Shown in pieces: positions 16,214 to 23,981 of a stretch of 64,000 nucleotides of DNA. Made by a program: the position numbers and the translations under genes. Below the pieces are notes generated by a model. It searched no databases, was not told the origin of the DNA, and saw nothing but the letters and a program-made list of their open reading frames with translations. The stretch comes from Terriglobus saanensis SP1PR4 (GTDB lineage Bacteria; Acidobacteriota; Terriglobia; Terriglobales; Acidobacteriaceae). Numbering within the stretch: the first letter of the stretch is position 1; every line of letters starts with the position of its first letter. The DNA lies in assembly GCF_000179915.2 (NCBI RefSeq), contig NC_014963.1:2790001-2854000 (forward strand). Reading direction: 5' to 3'.

Positions 16214-17311
16214 CTATTTCGTCCCAAGGTTGCGGTCGAAGAAGCTGATCATTACGTTGAAGGCTTCCTGCGACTCAGGCACATCCGCGTTATAAAAGAA
16301 CCCGTGAAACAGCCCGTCCCACACATGAAGCTCCGTCTTGACACCCCTCTTTGTCAGCTCTGTATCCGTGTGAATCGTTCCACTCATCGCAAAGTCCCTG
16401 GTGCCTGTAATCAGCAAAGTCGGCGGAAACTTCGCCACGATCTCGGGTGAATTCAGTGGTGAGACGAGGCGATCGTTTATATCCGTCCCGCTGAAATACC
16501 CAAGTTGTGATTGGCCGGGAGGGCGTGTGGGAGGCATTTGCCCCTCTCCGAAGGGAAAGGCTATATATGTCGCATCTCCGCCAAACGCGCCTGCGGAGGC
16601 ACAGTAAATGCCAACGGCTCCGGGCGTGGGCAGTCCATGCGTTTGAAACCACGCCAGAGACATGGCAGTTAACATGCCACCCGCTGAGCATCCGTAGATG
16701 CCGATATTCCGCGGCTTGTAAACCTTCAGTAACTCACGGTAGACGCTCGCCACATCTTCGCTGGCGGCAGGAAACTTATTATCCGGACCCTCGCGGTAAT
16801 CGACTGTGACCACTTTGATCTTCATGAGCCCGGAGAGCGGTATCGACTCGAGTTCCGCACAGCCGGGCCAACAACCGGAGAATCCGCCGCCGTGCAGGTT
16901 AATCAAGACCCTTGCTCTATTCTTGTCGGATATACTGGACCGCGGCGTGTAGGTATAAGTATGAACACCCCCCACAGAAGTTTCCTTGCGTTCGACTGCA
17001 AAGAGCTTCGCATCTCGCTCCAGGTACGACTTCATGAAACGAGGCACACCCTGATCCTGCTTCAGAAGCTCAGGATTCTGCATATCTCTCAAATGTTCCG
17101 CAATATAGGCTTTGGCTTTAGGGCTCAAAAAGCTGGAAGGCGGCACAGTGTAACTGGGAATCTGCACCGCGCCGTCGGGGGCAACGATAACATTTGAGGC
17201 CGACGAAGGAGCGGCTTGTGCGGACAGTTTTGTAGAGACTGTAAACAAGGTGCAAGGAAGGATGATGGCAAGAGCCAGTGCTGTTCGAAGAGTCATCAGA
17301 ATTCTCATCAT
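16214..17311 (-). CDS. HSL-type alpha/beta hydrolase, secreted (copy 2)
   Basis: A ~365-residue alpha/beta hydrolase related to the one at 10684. It has a signal-like N-terminus, HGGGF (oxyanion), G-C-S-A-G-G (Ser nucleophile), GTRDF (catalytic Asp present here) and G-L-F-H-G-F (His). The start is ambiguous: the frame opens at 17389, and ATGs occur at 17311, 17308 and 17296. I favour 17311/17308 because the signal peptide then starts normally, though the ribosome site is weak. It lies ~105 bp downstream of the TonB receptor in the same orientation and probably supplies extracellular or periplasmic deacylation for the imported substrate. Confidence 0.88.
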   Translation of the reverse strand: MMRILMTLRTALALAIILPCTLFTVSTKLSAQAAPSSASNVIVAPDGAVQIPSYTVPPSSFLSPKAKAYIAEHLRDMQNPELLKQDQGVPRFMKSYLERDAKLFAVERKETSVGGVHTYTYTPRSSISDKNRARVLINLHGGGFSGCWPGCAELESIPLSGLMKIKVVTVDYREGPDNKFPAASEDVASVYRELLKVYKPRNIGIYGCSAGGMLTAMSLAWFQTHGLPTPGAVGIYCASAGAFGGDATYIAFPFGEGQMPPTRPPGQSQLGYFSGTDINDRLVSPLNSPEIVAKFPPTLLITGTRDFAMSGTIHTDTELTKRGVKTELHVWDGLFHGFFYNADVPESQEAFNVMISFFDRNLGTK

Positions 17312-17416
17312 TCTCTGTCGAAGATCCCACTGTTTGAGGACCTCCGCGGTGTAGTAGTGCGGCGCACCTGGATTTATGGTGCGCCGCATGGGTGGCGTTG
17401 CGCTTGCTGGATGGCC

Positions 17417-20400
17417 TTAGTAGTTGAATCGCAAAGCAAGCTGAACCGTGCGGGGGATGCTGCTTTGATGGTTCACTACACCGAAGGTGGGCCCCAGCCC
17501 TGTACCGGGCGCAGCGAATTGAGGATGATTGAATAAATCGAATATTTCAGCGCTAAACTTCAGCTTGGCCTGCTCCGTTATGTTGAAGTATTTATTGGCC
17601 GAAAAATCGAAGTTCACCACTCCGGCAGCCCTAATTCCTGTATCGACTCTGGATTCATTTCCATACGAGAAAGGGCCAGGCTCCGAGAAACAGCTTGTGT
17701 TGAACCACTGTAAAGCCCTGACCGAGCGGTTGCCCGATACGCTCTTGTTACATCCTGGAGTGTAGTTTGGCCGAATGATGCCGCTACCCACTCCGAAGCC
17801 CGGAGTGCCGCCTCCAAAGTTTTGTGCCAACGTATTTGGGGTCGCCGTAAGTGCAACTGGAACGCCACTCCTGAGAGTTGTAATTCCGTTGACACGCCAA
17901 CCGCCGATGACGGCGTTCGTCACTGGATTGATGTGCGAGAGGAAGATCTGATTATGCCCAAAGGGCAGATCAAGCCCATAGTTCGCCACAAAGTTGTGTC
18001 TGGTGTCCTGCTGGCTCACCGACTTCTCAGCTCGAAGGTTGTACAGATCCTGAACGAGTCCTGTACCTCCTTGACCGTCGAGGAAAGAGCTTGTGTTATC
18101 TGTATCGCTGATCAGCTTCGCCCACGTGTATGCAACCTGAACTATGCCAGCATGGCTAAAACGCTTGGTGAAATATGTCTGGAGTGCATGGTAATTAGAA
18201 GAGGCAATGCGAGCACTTTGCTGCAAAACGCCGAGTGGATATTGAGGATAGGGCATCAAAAGTCTGCCCTTGAGAATAGTGGGACCGCCGGCCACGGATC
18301 CCGCAGGCAAGATCCCGTAGAATGGGTTCGCGACCGGGGTCAGAAGATCATTCCCCATAGATAGATACTGGTCAGGAATCTGATTAAGTTGCAGGCCGGA
18401 ACCTGTGTAAGGCGACGCAATAATCAGATGCGTTCCTTTGGATCCAGCATAAGCAAGACTTGCCGTGGTGCTGCTTCCTATTGAGCGCTCGATTGCCAGA
18501 TTCCATTGTTGCGAATAGCCAAGCGGCTGGTCAGGGACGCGCGCCCATACACCGCTTCCAAGGAGGTTATCCACGCCTTGTTGGGAATGGCCAAGGGCCG
18601 GCGAGATCCCATTAGGAAATGGATTCGCTACGGTGGCGCCGATTGCCTCGTTCACCGTATTCACGTTGTTTGTCGCTGACCGGGTGAGCGAACTTAGCTG
18701 AGGACCAGTTTGATCCATAACTGCCGGGAAGAAGGAAATGCCGTAGCCCGCCCGGATCACACTCTTCATGTCAAAGCGATAGGCTAATCCGACACGCGGG
18801 GAAAATGTCTTCCAGTGGAGTGACTCTTCCCTTCGAGAAGGATAGAGCGGCGAAGCCACCAATGCGGCTACCCCCTTGAGTGGCACAGAAGAGCCAAGCG
18901 GATTGGTATAAGAACTGATGCCGCCGATGCTCAGAGACGCATTAGGCAGAAAAACCGCGTCGATGTTGTGTTCTTCCGAAAATGCACCCGGTTGTTCCCA
19001 GCGAAGACCGGCAGTGACTGTCAATTTAGGCGTCGCCTGATAGGTATCCTCCACGAACAGGCCGTAATTGTGGAGGAACGCGTAGGTGGGAGTTGTTACT
19101 GTCACACTCGTCTGCGAAGGAATGCCAAGTAGAAATGAGGCGAGAGCATTGCCCGTTCCGGGTATATTCGCGTTGGCGGTGAAGCCAGGGATCGCGGTCA
19201 AATTGACTCCTCCGCTGCCCGCGTATGCTTCCCATAGGACCTGTCTCCAATTGCCTCCGGACTTAATGCTGTGCCTGCCAACAATCTTGGTGAAGCTTCC
19301 GTTGATCGCCCAGATGTTATTGTTCCAGTGCAACTGTGAAAGGTTTGGCCCTACGCTATACCCCTGGATTGCGAGCGCAGGAAGAGAGTAATTGCTGAGC
19401 CCGGAAACTCCTGGGATCGCCCCCCAATTACTGTTGATAGACGACATGTTGAAGCCATTGCTCAGCGGGTCTTGGAAGTTATAGTTCTCCAGATAGGAGA
19501 GGCGCACTTCCGCGATCGATGTGGGAGAAAACACATGGTTGTCTCCCAGAACTGCTTCCTGAGTGAAGTTGCCTGTAGGCCCCGCTCCCGTCTTATTGCC
19601 GAAAGGGTCGACGGACACATTATGCGGGTTCCAGAACGTGTAGCGTGTGAAGATCGTATCCTTGCCCAGGTTGGCGTCGACGCGCGCGTTGTACTGCGTT
19701 TGAACTCCCACCGCGGGTACTGACACGAACGTATTGTTGACGTAGGGGGTCTGCTTCACCATCGATTGATTCGGCGTCTCAAGCTGAAGAATCTTCAGAG
19801 CTGCGGGATCGATCCTGCCAGCGATGCTATTGCCCGGGAATGGTTTTCCGGTTGTCGGATCGTAGATAACCTGCGGGTCTGCAGAAAAATCTCCGTTCAA
19901 CTCCGCCGTCGTCGGCATAACGTAACTGGCCGGGGTGGCGGAACTCAAGGATTCGTGTTCCCAGCTAAAGAAAAAGAAGAGCTTATTCCTCAACACGGGC
20001 CCGCCCAGGTTGGCGCCGTACTGATTTTGATGGAGCGGCACCTTGCCGAGACCCGCGTTGTTAGAGAACCAGTCGTTTGCATTAAGCGCCGTATTGCGGA
20101 AATACTCGTACGCGGTTCCATGAAATTGATTCGTACCACTTTTAGTGGAGATCTGAACTACGCCACCCCCGTATCCACCAAATTCCGCACTAACGTTATT
20201 GGTCGAAACCCGGAACTCCTGGACTACATCTTGTGTTGGGACCAGTGTGTTGACATTGTTTTCTGCGATATTAGATCCAACGCCATCGATGAAGAAAAGG
20301 CTTTGCCCGCTGAATGCGCCGCCGATCTGATAGTTTCCGTATGAGATCGCCTGGGTATTTGCGCTCACCTGACCGGTTCCGCCGTTCGCCACAGTGCTGC

Positions 20401-20983
20401 CTGAAGTCCCGCCGCCCGGCACCACCCCCGGTACAAAATCGAGAAGGTTGTTCACATTACGACCGTTCAGTGGAGCCTCCAAGACCTGTCGACCCTCGAT
20501 CACGCCGCCCAACGATGCGTTATCGGTCTGGAGGCCAGTTGTGGTACCCGTTACAGTGATGGACTCGGTCACCTCTCCCGCCTGCAAAGCCAAATCGGCG
20601 CGAGTTATTCCGCCGATCTGGACTTCCACCTGATCGTTCGTTGAAGCTTTAAATCCCGCGTGCGACACGGTCACGCTGTAAGGGCCCGGATTGAGGTTGA
20701 TGAACGTGTATGTGCCCGCAGAACTGGTCACCGCTTTCTGCCCTGCGTTCGTTCCCTTGTTTGTCAATTGGACCTGCGCCCCTGCAACGAGTGCGCCTCC
20801 AGAATCCGTTACGGTCCCGACGACGCTCCCGTAGCTCGTTTGCGCGTTCACAAAATTTGGATTCACGACGCCAAAGATCGCAAAGAGCGCAATCCAAATG
20901 CAGTTCCATACGGATTTATTCCAAGCACACTTCCCTGGTTTTACCGTCATCTGACTCTCCGGCGAACAAACAATCTCATACAT
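17417..20983 (-). CDS. TonB-dependent receptor, Oar-like, with carboxypeptidase-regulatory-like domain
   Basis: A 1188-residue outer-membrane receptor. A signal peptide (cleavage near V-N-A-Q) precedes a carboxypeptidase-regulatory-like Ig domain (~50-130, 'GSVVGTVTDSGGALVAGAQV'), a plug domain with 'NGRNVNNLLDFVPGV' and 'FFIDGVGSNIAEN', and a long 22-strand barrel ending in 'TVQLALRFNY', whose terminal aromatic suits BAM recognition. This architecture is the dominant TonB receptor class of Acidobacteria. AGGAGG precedes the start at 20983; a second possible start lies at 20950 (MTVKPG). It is the first gene of the leftward unit with hydrolase copy 2 and the epimerase. It probably imports the oligosaccharide or conjugate processed by this locus. 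Confidence 0.93.
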   Translation of the reverse strand: MYEIVCSPESQMTVKPGKCAWNKSVWNCIWIALFAIFGVVNPNFVNAQTSYGSVVGTVTDSGGALVAGAQVQLTNKGTNAGQKAVTSSAGTYTFINLNPGPYSVTVSHAGFKASTNDQVEVQIGGITRADLALQAGEVTESITVTGTTTGLQTDNASLGGVIEGRQVLEAPLNGRNVNNLLDFVPGVVPGGGTSGSTVANGGTGQVSANTQAISYGNYQIGGAFSGQSLFFIDGVGSNIAENNVNTLVPTQDVVQEFRVSTNNVSAEFGGYGGGVVQISTKSGTNQFHGTAYEYFRNTALNANDWFSNNAGLGKVPLHQNQYGANLGGPVLRNKLFFFFSWEHESLSSATPASYVMPTTAELNGDFSADPQVIYDPTTGKPFPGNSIAGRIDPAALKILQLETPNQSMVKQTPYVNNTFVSVPAVGVQTQYNARVDANLGKDTIFTRYTFWNPHNVSVDPFGNKTGAGPTGNFTQEAVLGDNHVFSPTSIAEVRLSYLENYNFQDPLSNGFNMSSINSNWGAIPGVSGLSNYSLPALAIQGYSVGPNLSQLHWNNNIWAINGSFTKIVGRHSIKSGGNWRQVLWEAYAGSGGVNLTAIPGFTANANIPGTGNALASFLLGIPSQTSVTVTTPTYAFLHNYGLFVEDTYQATPKLTVTAGLRWEQPGAFSEEHNIDAVFLPNASLSIGGISSYTNPLGSSVPLKGVAALVASPLYPSRREESLHWKTFSPRVGLAYRFDMKSVIRAGYGISFFPAVMDQTGPQLSSLTRSATNNVNTVNEAIGATVANPFPNGISPALGHSQQGVDNLLGSGVWARVPDQPLGYSQQWNLAIERSIGSSTTASLAYAGSKGTHLIIASPYTGSGLQLNQIPDQYLSMGNDLLTPVANPFYGILPAGSVAGGPTILKGRLLMPYPQYPLGVLQQSARIASSNYHALQTYFTKRFSHAGIVQVAYTWAKLISDTDNTSSFLDGQGGTGLVQDLYNLRAEKSVSQQDTRHNFVANYGLDLPFGHNQIFLSHINPVTNAVIGGWRVNGITTLRSGVPVALTATPNTLAQNFGGGTPGFGVGSGIIRPNYTPGCNKSVSGNRSVRALQWFNTSCFSEPGPFSYGNESRVDTGIRAAGVVNFDFSANKYFNITEQAKLKFSAEIFDLFNHPQFAAPGTGLGPTFGVVNHQSSIPRTVQLALRFNY

Positions 20984-21386
20984 ACAGCCTCCTGGAAGTT
21001 TTCACTCGTGGCTCGTGCTCTTACGATTCCGACGCGTCTTGATTTCTCAGCATTTGGTCAGAGATAGTGAGAGCCGATTGGAAATCGCAGAGCGTCAAAC
21101 TTGCTTTCAATTCCCGAAGGCAACTTTTATGCGTCTTGAGGAATAGTTGTCAACACATAATGCAGGGCATTCAATAAAAGTGACCTATACAACTTTGCCG
21201 ACACAAAGATATTCGAGACCGAACGCTCTCCGGGGAGAATGCCCTCGGAAAACTTGCACTTCAATTTTTATGTTTGATTGAAGCGGCGTCAGATCGCGGA
21301 GTCATGAACTGCTGCACGAGCGCAATGGTCGCCTGACTGAGAGCGGTTCTATGTCGCGCTCGTCTGTCTGCACGCGGCGGTTCGTT
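20984..21386. other. Promoter region of the TonB receptor operon
   Basis: No gene is recognisable. The region lies between the receptor start and the stop of the regulator gene and must hold the receptor promoter. It contains the operator-like site at 21147-21158 and, ~30 bp further, GACCTATACAAC (21182-21193). The reverse complement of the latter, GTTGTATAGGTC, carries one good half-site (TTGTATA) of the same motif. Confidence 0.5.
21147..21158. promoter_or_regulatory. Operator-like site TTGTCAACACAT upstream of the TonB receptor
   Basis: TTGT-N4-ACAT, one base away from the full TTGT-N4-ACAA form found at 13697. It lies ~165 bp before the receptor start and next to the regulator gene. It is weaker than the 13697 site, and its value rests on the shared context. 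Confidence 0.4.
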
Positions 21387-22484
21387 TTACTGCTCCCTGG
21401 ATTTGGCTCCGCAGGATTGTCGAACGACCATCTGGCATCCGAGCAGAACATCCCTCGCAGGAAGATCGGGGTTACCGATTCGATCGAGCATCACCGCGAG
21501 AGCGATTCTGCCGATATCCCTGCAGGGTTGGCGCTGTGTGGTGAGCGGTACAGGAAGGAGACCCGCATACTTCACATCGTCGACCCCAACAATCCTTATA
21601 TCTTCAGGGATTCGTTCTCCAATCGACAGGAGAGTCTGCATCAGCAAGCCTGCGGTAAAGTCATTGGCGCAGAGAAATGCATCGGGGCTGTCCTTCTTCA
21701 AAATAGCTTTTACGAATTTCTGGTCCGACGCGTCCCCAAGGTTCACCGAATCGCGAATTGGAGTTGGTGCAAGAGCCTGAATTGCTTCCCTAAATCCAGC
21801 GATGCGAGCATCCACGGTAGGTGCCGAATTCGGCCTCGCGATGAACGCAATGCGCTTTGCGCCAGCCGCAATCAGATGTTCCGTGGCCTGGTATGCCGTT
21901 CGCCGATTATCGATTCCGACAAGGTCGTATCTGCTTCGACGTGGATACGTCTCAAGACATCGGTCGAGAAGCACGATTGGGATCCGAGCCTCGTCCAGCG
22001 CTTCCGCAATTCTGTGATTTGCACGAAACCGTCCAGTCGAGAACTCCACCGGAGCAAAGAATACACCTGAAACTTTTTGAGAAATGAAGTGCTGGCAAAG
22101 CTGCTCTGCCACTTTTTCTTTCTCGTTCTCTTTGGACGTGGAGTTCCCCCAGAGCAGCGAATGCCGAACGGCGTCTTGAGACTCCATCATCCCCTTGCAG
22201 ATCACCTCAAAGATCTCCGTCTGTCCGAGTTCAGGAATCAGCAAACCAAAGACATGGCTCTTTGAGTTGGAAGTTTGGGCAACGAATGTTCCCGAGCCGA
22301 CGCGGCGCACGACGAGCCCCATCGTTTGCAATTCATGCATCGCTCTGAAAACGGTCATTCTCGAGGCCCCATACCGCCTGACCAGTTCGGTCTCGCTGGG
22401 TAATCTTTGTCCGGGAGTGTAACGGCCCGATTGGAGGTCCTCTTGAATCTTTTCCAGGATCTCTCTGTATTTGTGAGTCGCCAT
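21387..22484 (-). CDS. GntR-headed, LacI-type sugar-binding transcriptional regulator (AraR-like architecture)
   Basis: A 365-residue regulator with an N-terminal GntR winged helix (1-70: 'RYTPGQRLPSETELVRRYG', then A-S-R-M-T-V-F-R-A-M and 'RRVGSGTFV') fused to a LacI/periplasmic-binding-protein-like effector domain ('VFGLLIPELG', 'GVFFAPVEFS', 'PIVLLDR', 'VGIDNRRTAYQATEHL', 'DAFLCANDFTAGLL', 'VGVDDVKYAGLLPVPLTTQ'). This layout is that of AraR-type repressors that respond to sugars. Its place at the edge of the fructan/ester locus and the TTGT-N4-ACAA sites upstream of the units argue that it controls them. The effector is probably a sugar released by the locus, such as fructose (inference). 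Confidence 0.93.
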   Translation of the reverse strand: MATHKYREILEKIQEDLQSGRYTPGQRLPSETELVRRYGASRMTVFRAMHELQTMGLVVRRVGSGTFVAQTSNSKSHVFGLLIPELGQTEIFEVICKGMMESQDAVRHSLLWGNSTSKENEKEKVAEQLCQHFISQKVSGVFFAPVEFSTGRFRANHRIAEALDEARIPIVLLDRCLETYPRRSRYDLVGIDNRRTAYQATEHLIAAGAKRIAFIARPNSAPTVDARIAGFREAIQALAPTPIRDSVNLGDASDQKFVKAILKKDSPDAFLCANDFTAGLLMQTLLSIGERIPEDIRIVGVDDVKYAGLLPVPLTTQRQPCRDIGRIALAVMLDRIGNPDLPARDVLLGCQMVVRQSCGAKSREQ

Positions 22485-22560
22485 CGGCTTATCTCCAATG
22501 CCCGAGCATATGGGCTCTCAAGCCAGCCCCTTGGTCAATAGCTCGAAAGTAATCCTATAT

Positions 22561-22588
22561 ATTACCCTAGCCACCTGTATAGGGTAAT
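22561..22588. repeat. Perfect 9-bp inverted repeat between the regulator and the small-ORF chain
   Basis: ATTACCCTA at 22561-22569 and its exact reverse complement TAGGGTAAT at 22580-22588, with a 10-bp spacer, upstream of the regulator start (22484) and of the rightward small ORFs (22698). The 19-bp centre-to-centre spacing suits a dimeric DNA-binding protein. It could serve the AraR-like gene or the excisionase-like gene. Confidence 0.6.
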
Positions 22589-22697
22589 CTTGCCCTGTGC
22601 CAGCGTCGATCAACAACCCTATCGCGCTGACAGTTTCGGCGGTTAGCGCAGCTTCCCTGAAGCTCTCCAGGCCCGCTTTCGATTGATCGACGCCGGC

Positions 22698-22856
22698 ATG
22701 AGAATGCAACTAGGACGAGCCCTCATGGCACGGAAGATTTCACCCGTGAGCGGATACATGCGTCCTGTGGATGTCCGCGACTTGATGCCGCAACCCGCAT
22801 CACCGGTGGCACTCCTCATCCCAAGCGGCTATCTCCGTGAGGAGGTGGCAGCATGA
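22698..22856 (+). CDS. Small hypothetical protein upstream of the excisionase-like gene
   Basis: A 52-codon frame (MRMQLGRALMARKISPVS... to ...GYLREEVAA). Its stop overlaps the start of the HTH gene as ATGA, and its end contains that gene's ribosome site (GAGGAGG). An inner start at 22728 (MARKIS) is also possible. I recognise no family. The argument for reality is the overlap arrangement, which is repeated by the next two frames. Confidence 0.45.
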   Translation: MRMQLGRALMARKISPVSGYMRPVDVRDLMPQPASPVALLIPSGYLREEVAA

Positions 22857-23065
22857 GCCCTCTTGGAGAGACGCCAGCAAAGTTTCTGACAGCAGAGGAG
22901 GCCGCCGTTCATCTCGGTTGCCTCAACAGCCGAACGGTGAGCCGCTGGGCCAGGGAGGGATACTTACCCGCCTATGCGCTGGGCGAGGGCAAGAGGAGGC
23001 TCTGGAGGTTCCTGTTGACTGACTTGGATGCTTGGATGAGAGCACGACGGACGGTGACAGCATGA
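22853..23065 (+). CDS. Excisionase-family/MerR-like HTH DNA-binding protein
   Basis: A 70-residue protein. 'FLTAEEAAVHLGC' and 'RTVSRWAREGYLPAYALGEG' followed by KRRLWRFLLTDLDAWM form the winged-helix pattern of the HTH_17/excisionase family: a tetrad 'T.EEAA..L', recognition helix with R.W, the wing 'G.LP', and the terminal 'DLDAWM'. Such proteins are excision factors of integrative elements or local regulators. A strong GAGGAGG site precedes it. It sits in a chain of four overlapping frames, and no integrase is visible nearby. Confidence 0.8.
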   Translation: MSPLGETPAKFLTAEEAAVHLGCLNSRTVSRWAREGYLPAYALGEGKRRLWRFLLTDLDAWMRARRTVTA

Positions 23066-23148
23066 CGCTGATAGATCCCGGCGTTGGGCTGGAAAAGACT
23101 ACACTGCAGGCAGCCACCGGTGCCCCGACCAGAGGACTCATCCAATGA
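23062..23148 (+). CDS. Very small ORF overlapping the HTH gene
   Basis: 28 codons (MTLIDPGVGLEKTTLQAATG then ...RGLIQ) with an ATGA overlap at both ends: with the HTH gene upstream and with the 49-codon frame downstream. It is unrecognised and too short for a domain. It may be the N-terminal stub of a larger gene, such as a replication or ATPase protein, that has been truncated. Confidence 0.3.
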   Translation: MTLIDPGVGLEKTTLQAATGAPTRGLIQ

Positions 23149-23294
23149 TCGAAAGCCACCTTTCCAAAAAGGAAGCCTTCTCCTCACGAAGAACAAAACC
23201 ATGGAATTCTCGGCGGCGAACCCCGCCTGAATCGTGTGCTTGCCCTTATGCAGAGCCGCCGCTAACTAGTTATGACTTATCGCGCGTCGGTTAA
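23145..23294 (+). CDS. Small basic ORF at the end of the overlapping chain
   Basis: 49 codons beginning MIESHLSKKEAFSSRRTK and ending YDLSRVG. It starts inside the stop of the 28-codon frame (ATGA). It is rich in Arg, Lys and Ser and matches no family I know. It could be chance, but three consecutive ATGA junctions are unusual. Confidence 0.28.
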   Translation: MIESHLSKKEAFSSRRTKPWNSRRRTPPESCACPYAEPPLTSYDLSRVG

Positions 23295-23606
23295 TGGTCT
23301 TGCAGATCGGAGTCGACCCATTACAACCCTTCGGTTAACAGGGCACGTGTAGCGTTCGGAGCACGTTTGTTTTCTTTAGGATAAGTCGGAGTCGAAAGGC
23401 GTTTTTGGAGCCCTTTCGGCACGCAATTTGACGGAGTTTCGAACGGAGATAACCCTTCGGAAATTGCCCGAATGCTCTTCCCCCAACCGTTCTCTGGAAA
23501 CCTGGTCGTGGACAGAACGAACCCTTGAGATCTCACTTCGATCGGGCCGCATGCGCCACTTCCCCGCTCTTGCACCACCGTGCGACGCCAGCCGGCAAGT
23601 TGGCTG
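23295..23606. other. Intergenic stretch without a recognisable gene
   Basis: Frames are open on both strands, but neither translation shows a family pattern. The 3' end runs into the DUF1016 relic, and part of the stretch may be its degraded N-terminal half. Confidence 0.4.
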
Positions 23607-23732
23607 TCGAAATACATGCGCCGATTTGCCGGCGAATGGCCGGACGAATCAATTGTGCAGCAGCTTGCCGCACAATTGCCGTGGGGCCACCACATGGTCC
23701 TTCTCGACCGGATTAAAGACCACCAGACTTGA
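23607..23732 (+). pseudogene. Relic of a DUF1016 (YhcG-type) nuclease-like gene
   Basis: One frame gives 41 residues: SKYMRRFAGEWPDESIVQQL followed by AAQLPWGHHMVLLDRIKD and a stop. This matches the conserved core of the DUF1016 N-terminal domain ('NLKYMR.FA..WPD..IVQQL.AQ.PWGH...LLD..KD'). The start and the downstream PD-(D/E)XK-like domain are missing or unreadable. Bases 23733-23981 contain nothing that I can assign. Confidence 0.7.
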
Positions 23733-23981
23733 GAAGCTGCAACCTGAGATGAGTGAATTGCAACCGGACCGGCGCTCAGAAGATTCAAACTCACGGAAGC
23801 TTTCGGGCAAGCCGGTTCGAAGAAGATAGTGGTCTCTGCCATGCAAACTGACATCTTAGGGGAGAGATGCTTCAACTCAGACAAGTTTTTCACCATCAAC
23901 CTGACTTCTTGCTCATCCGTAGCGAACCCAGTGAGATGTAAAACTTTCGAGATGGGGACTGCATGGCTGGCTGATGCTTAG

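Noticed and set aside
22518-22709. 63-codon leftward frame upstream of the AraR-like regulator
   Set aside because: No family pattern and no clear ribosome site. It spans the inverted repeat at 22561 and most likely overlaps regulatory DNA.
23321-23899. 192-codon leftward frame
   Set aside because: It is antisense to the DUF1016 relic, whose protein pattern is on the other strand; the composition is not protein-like.
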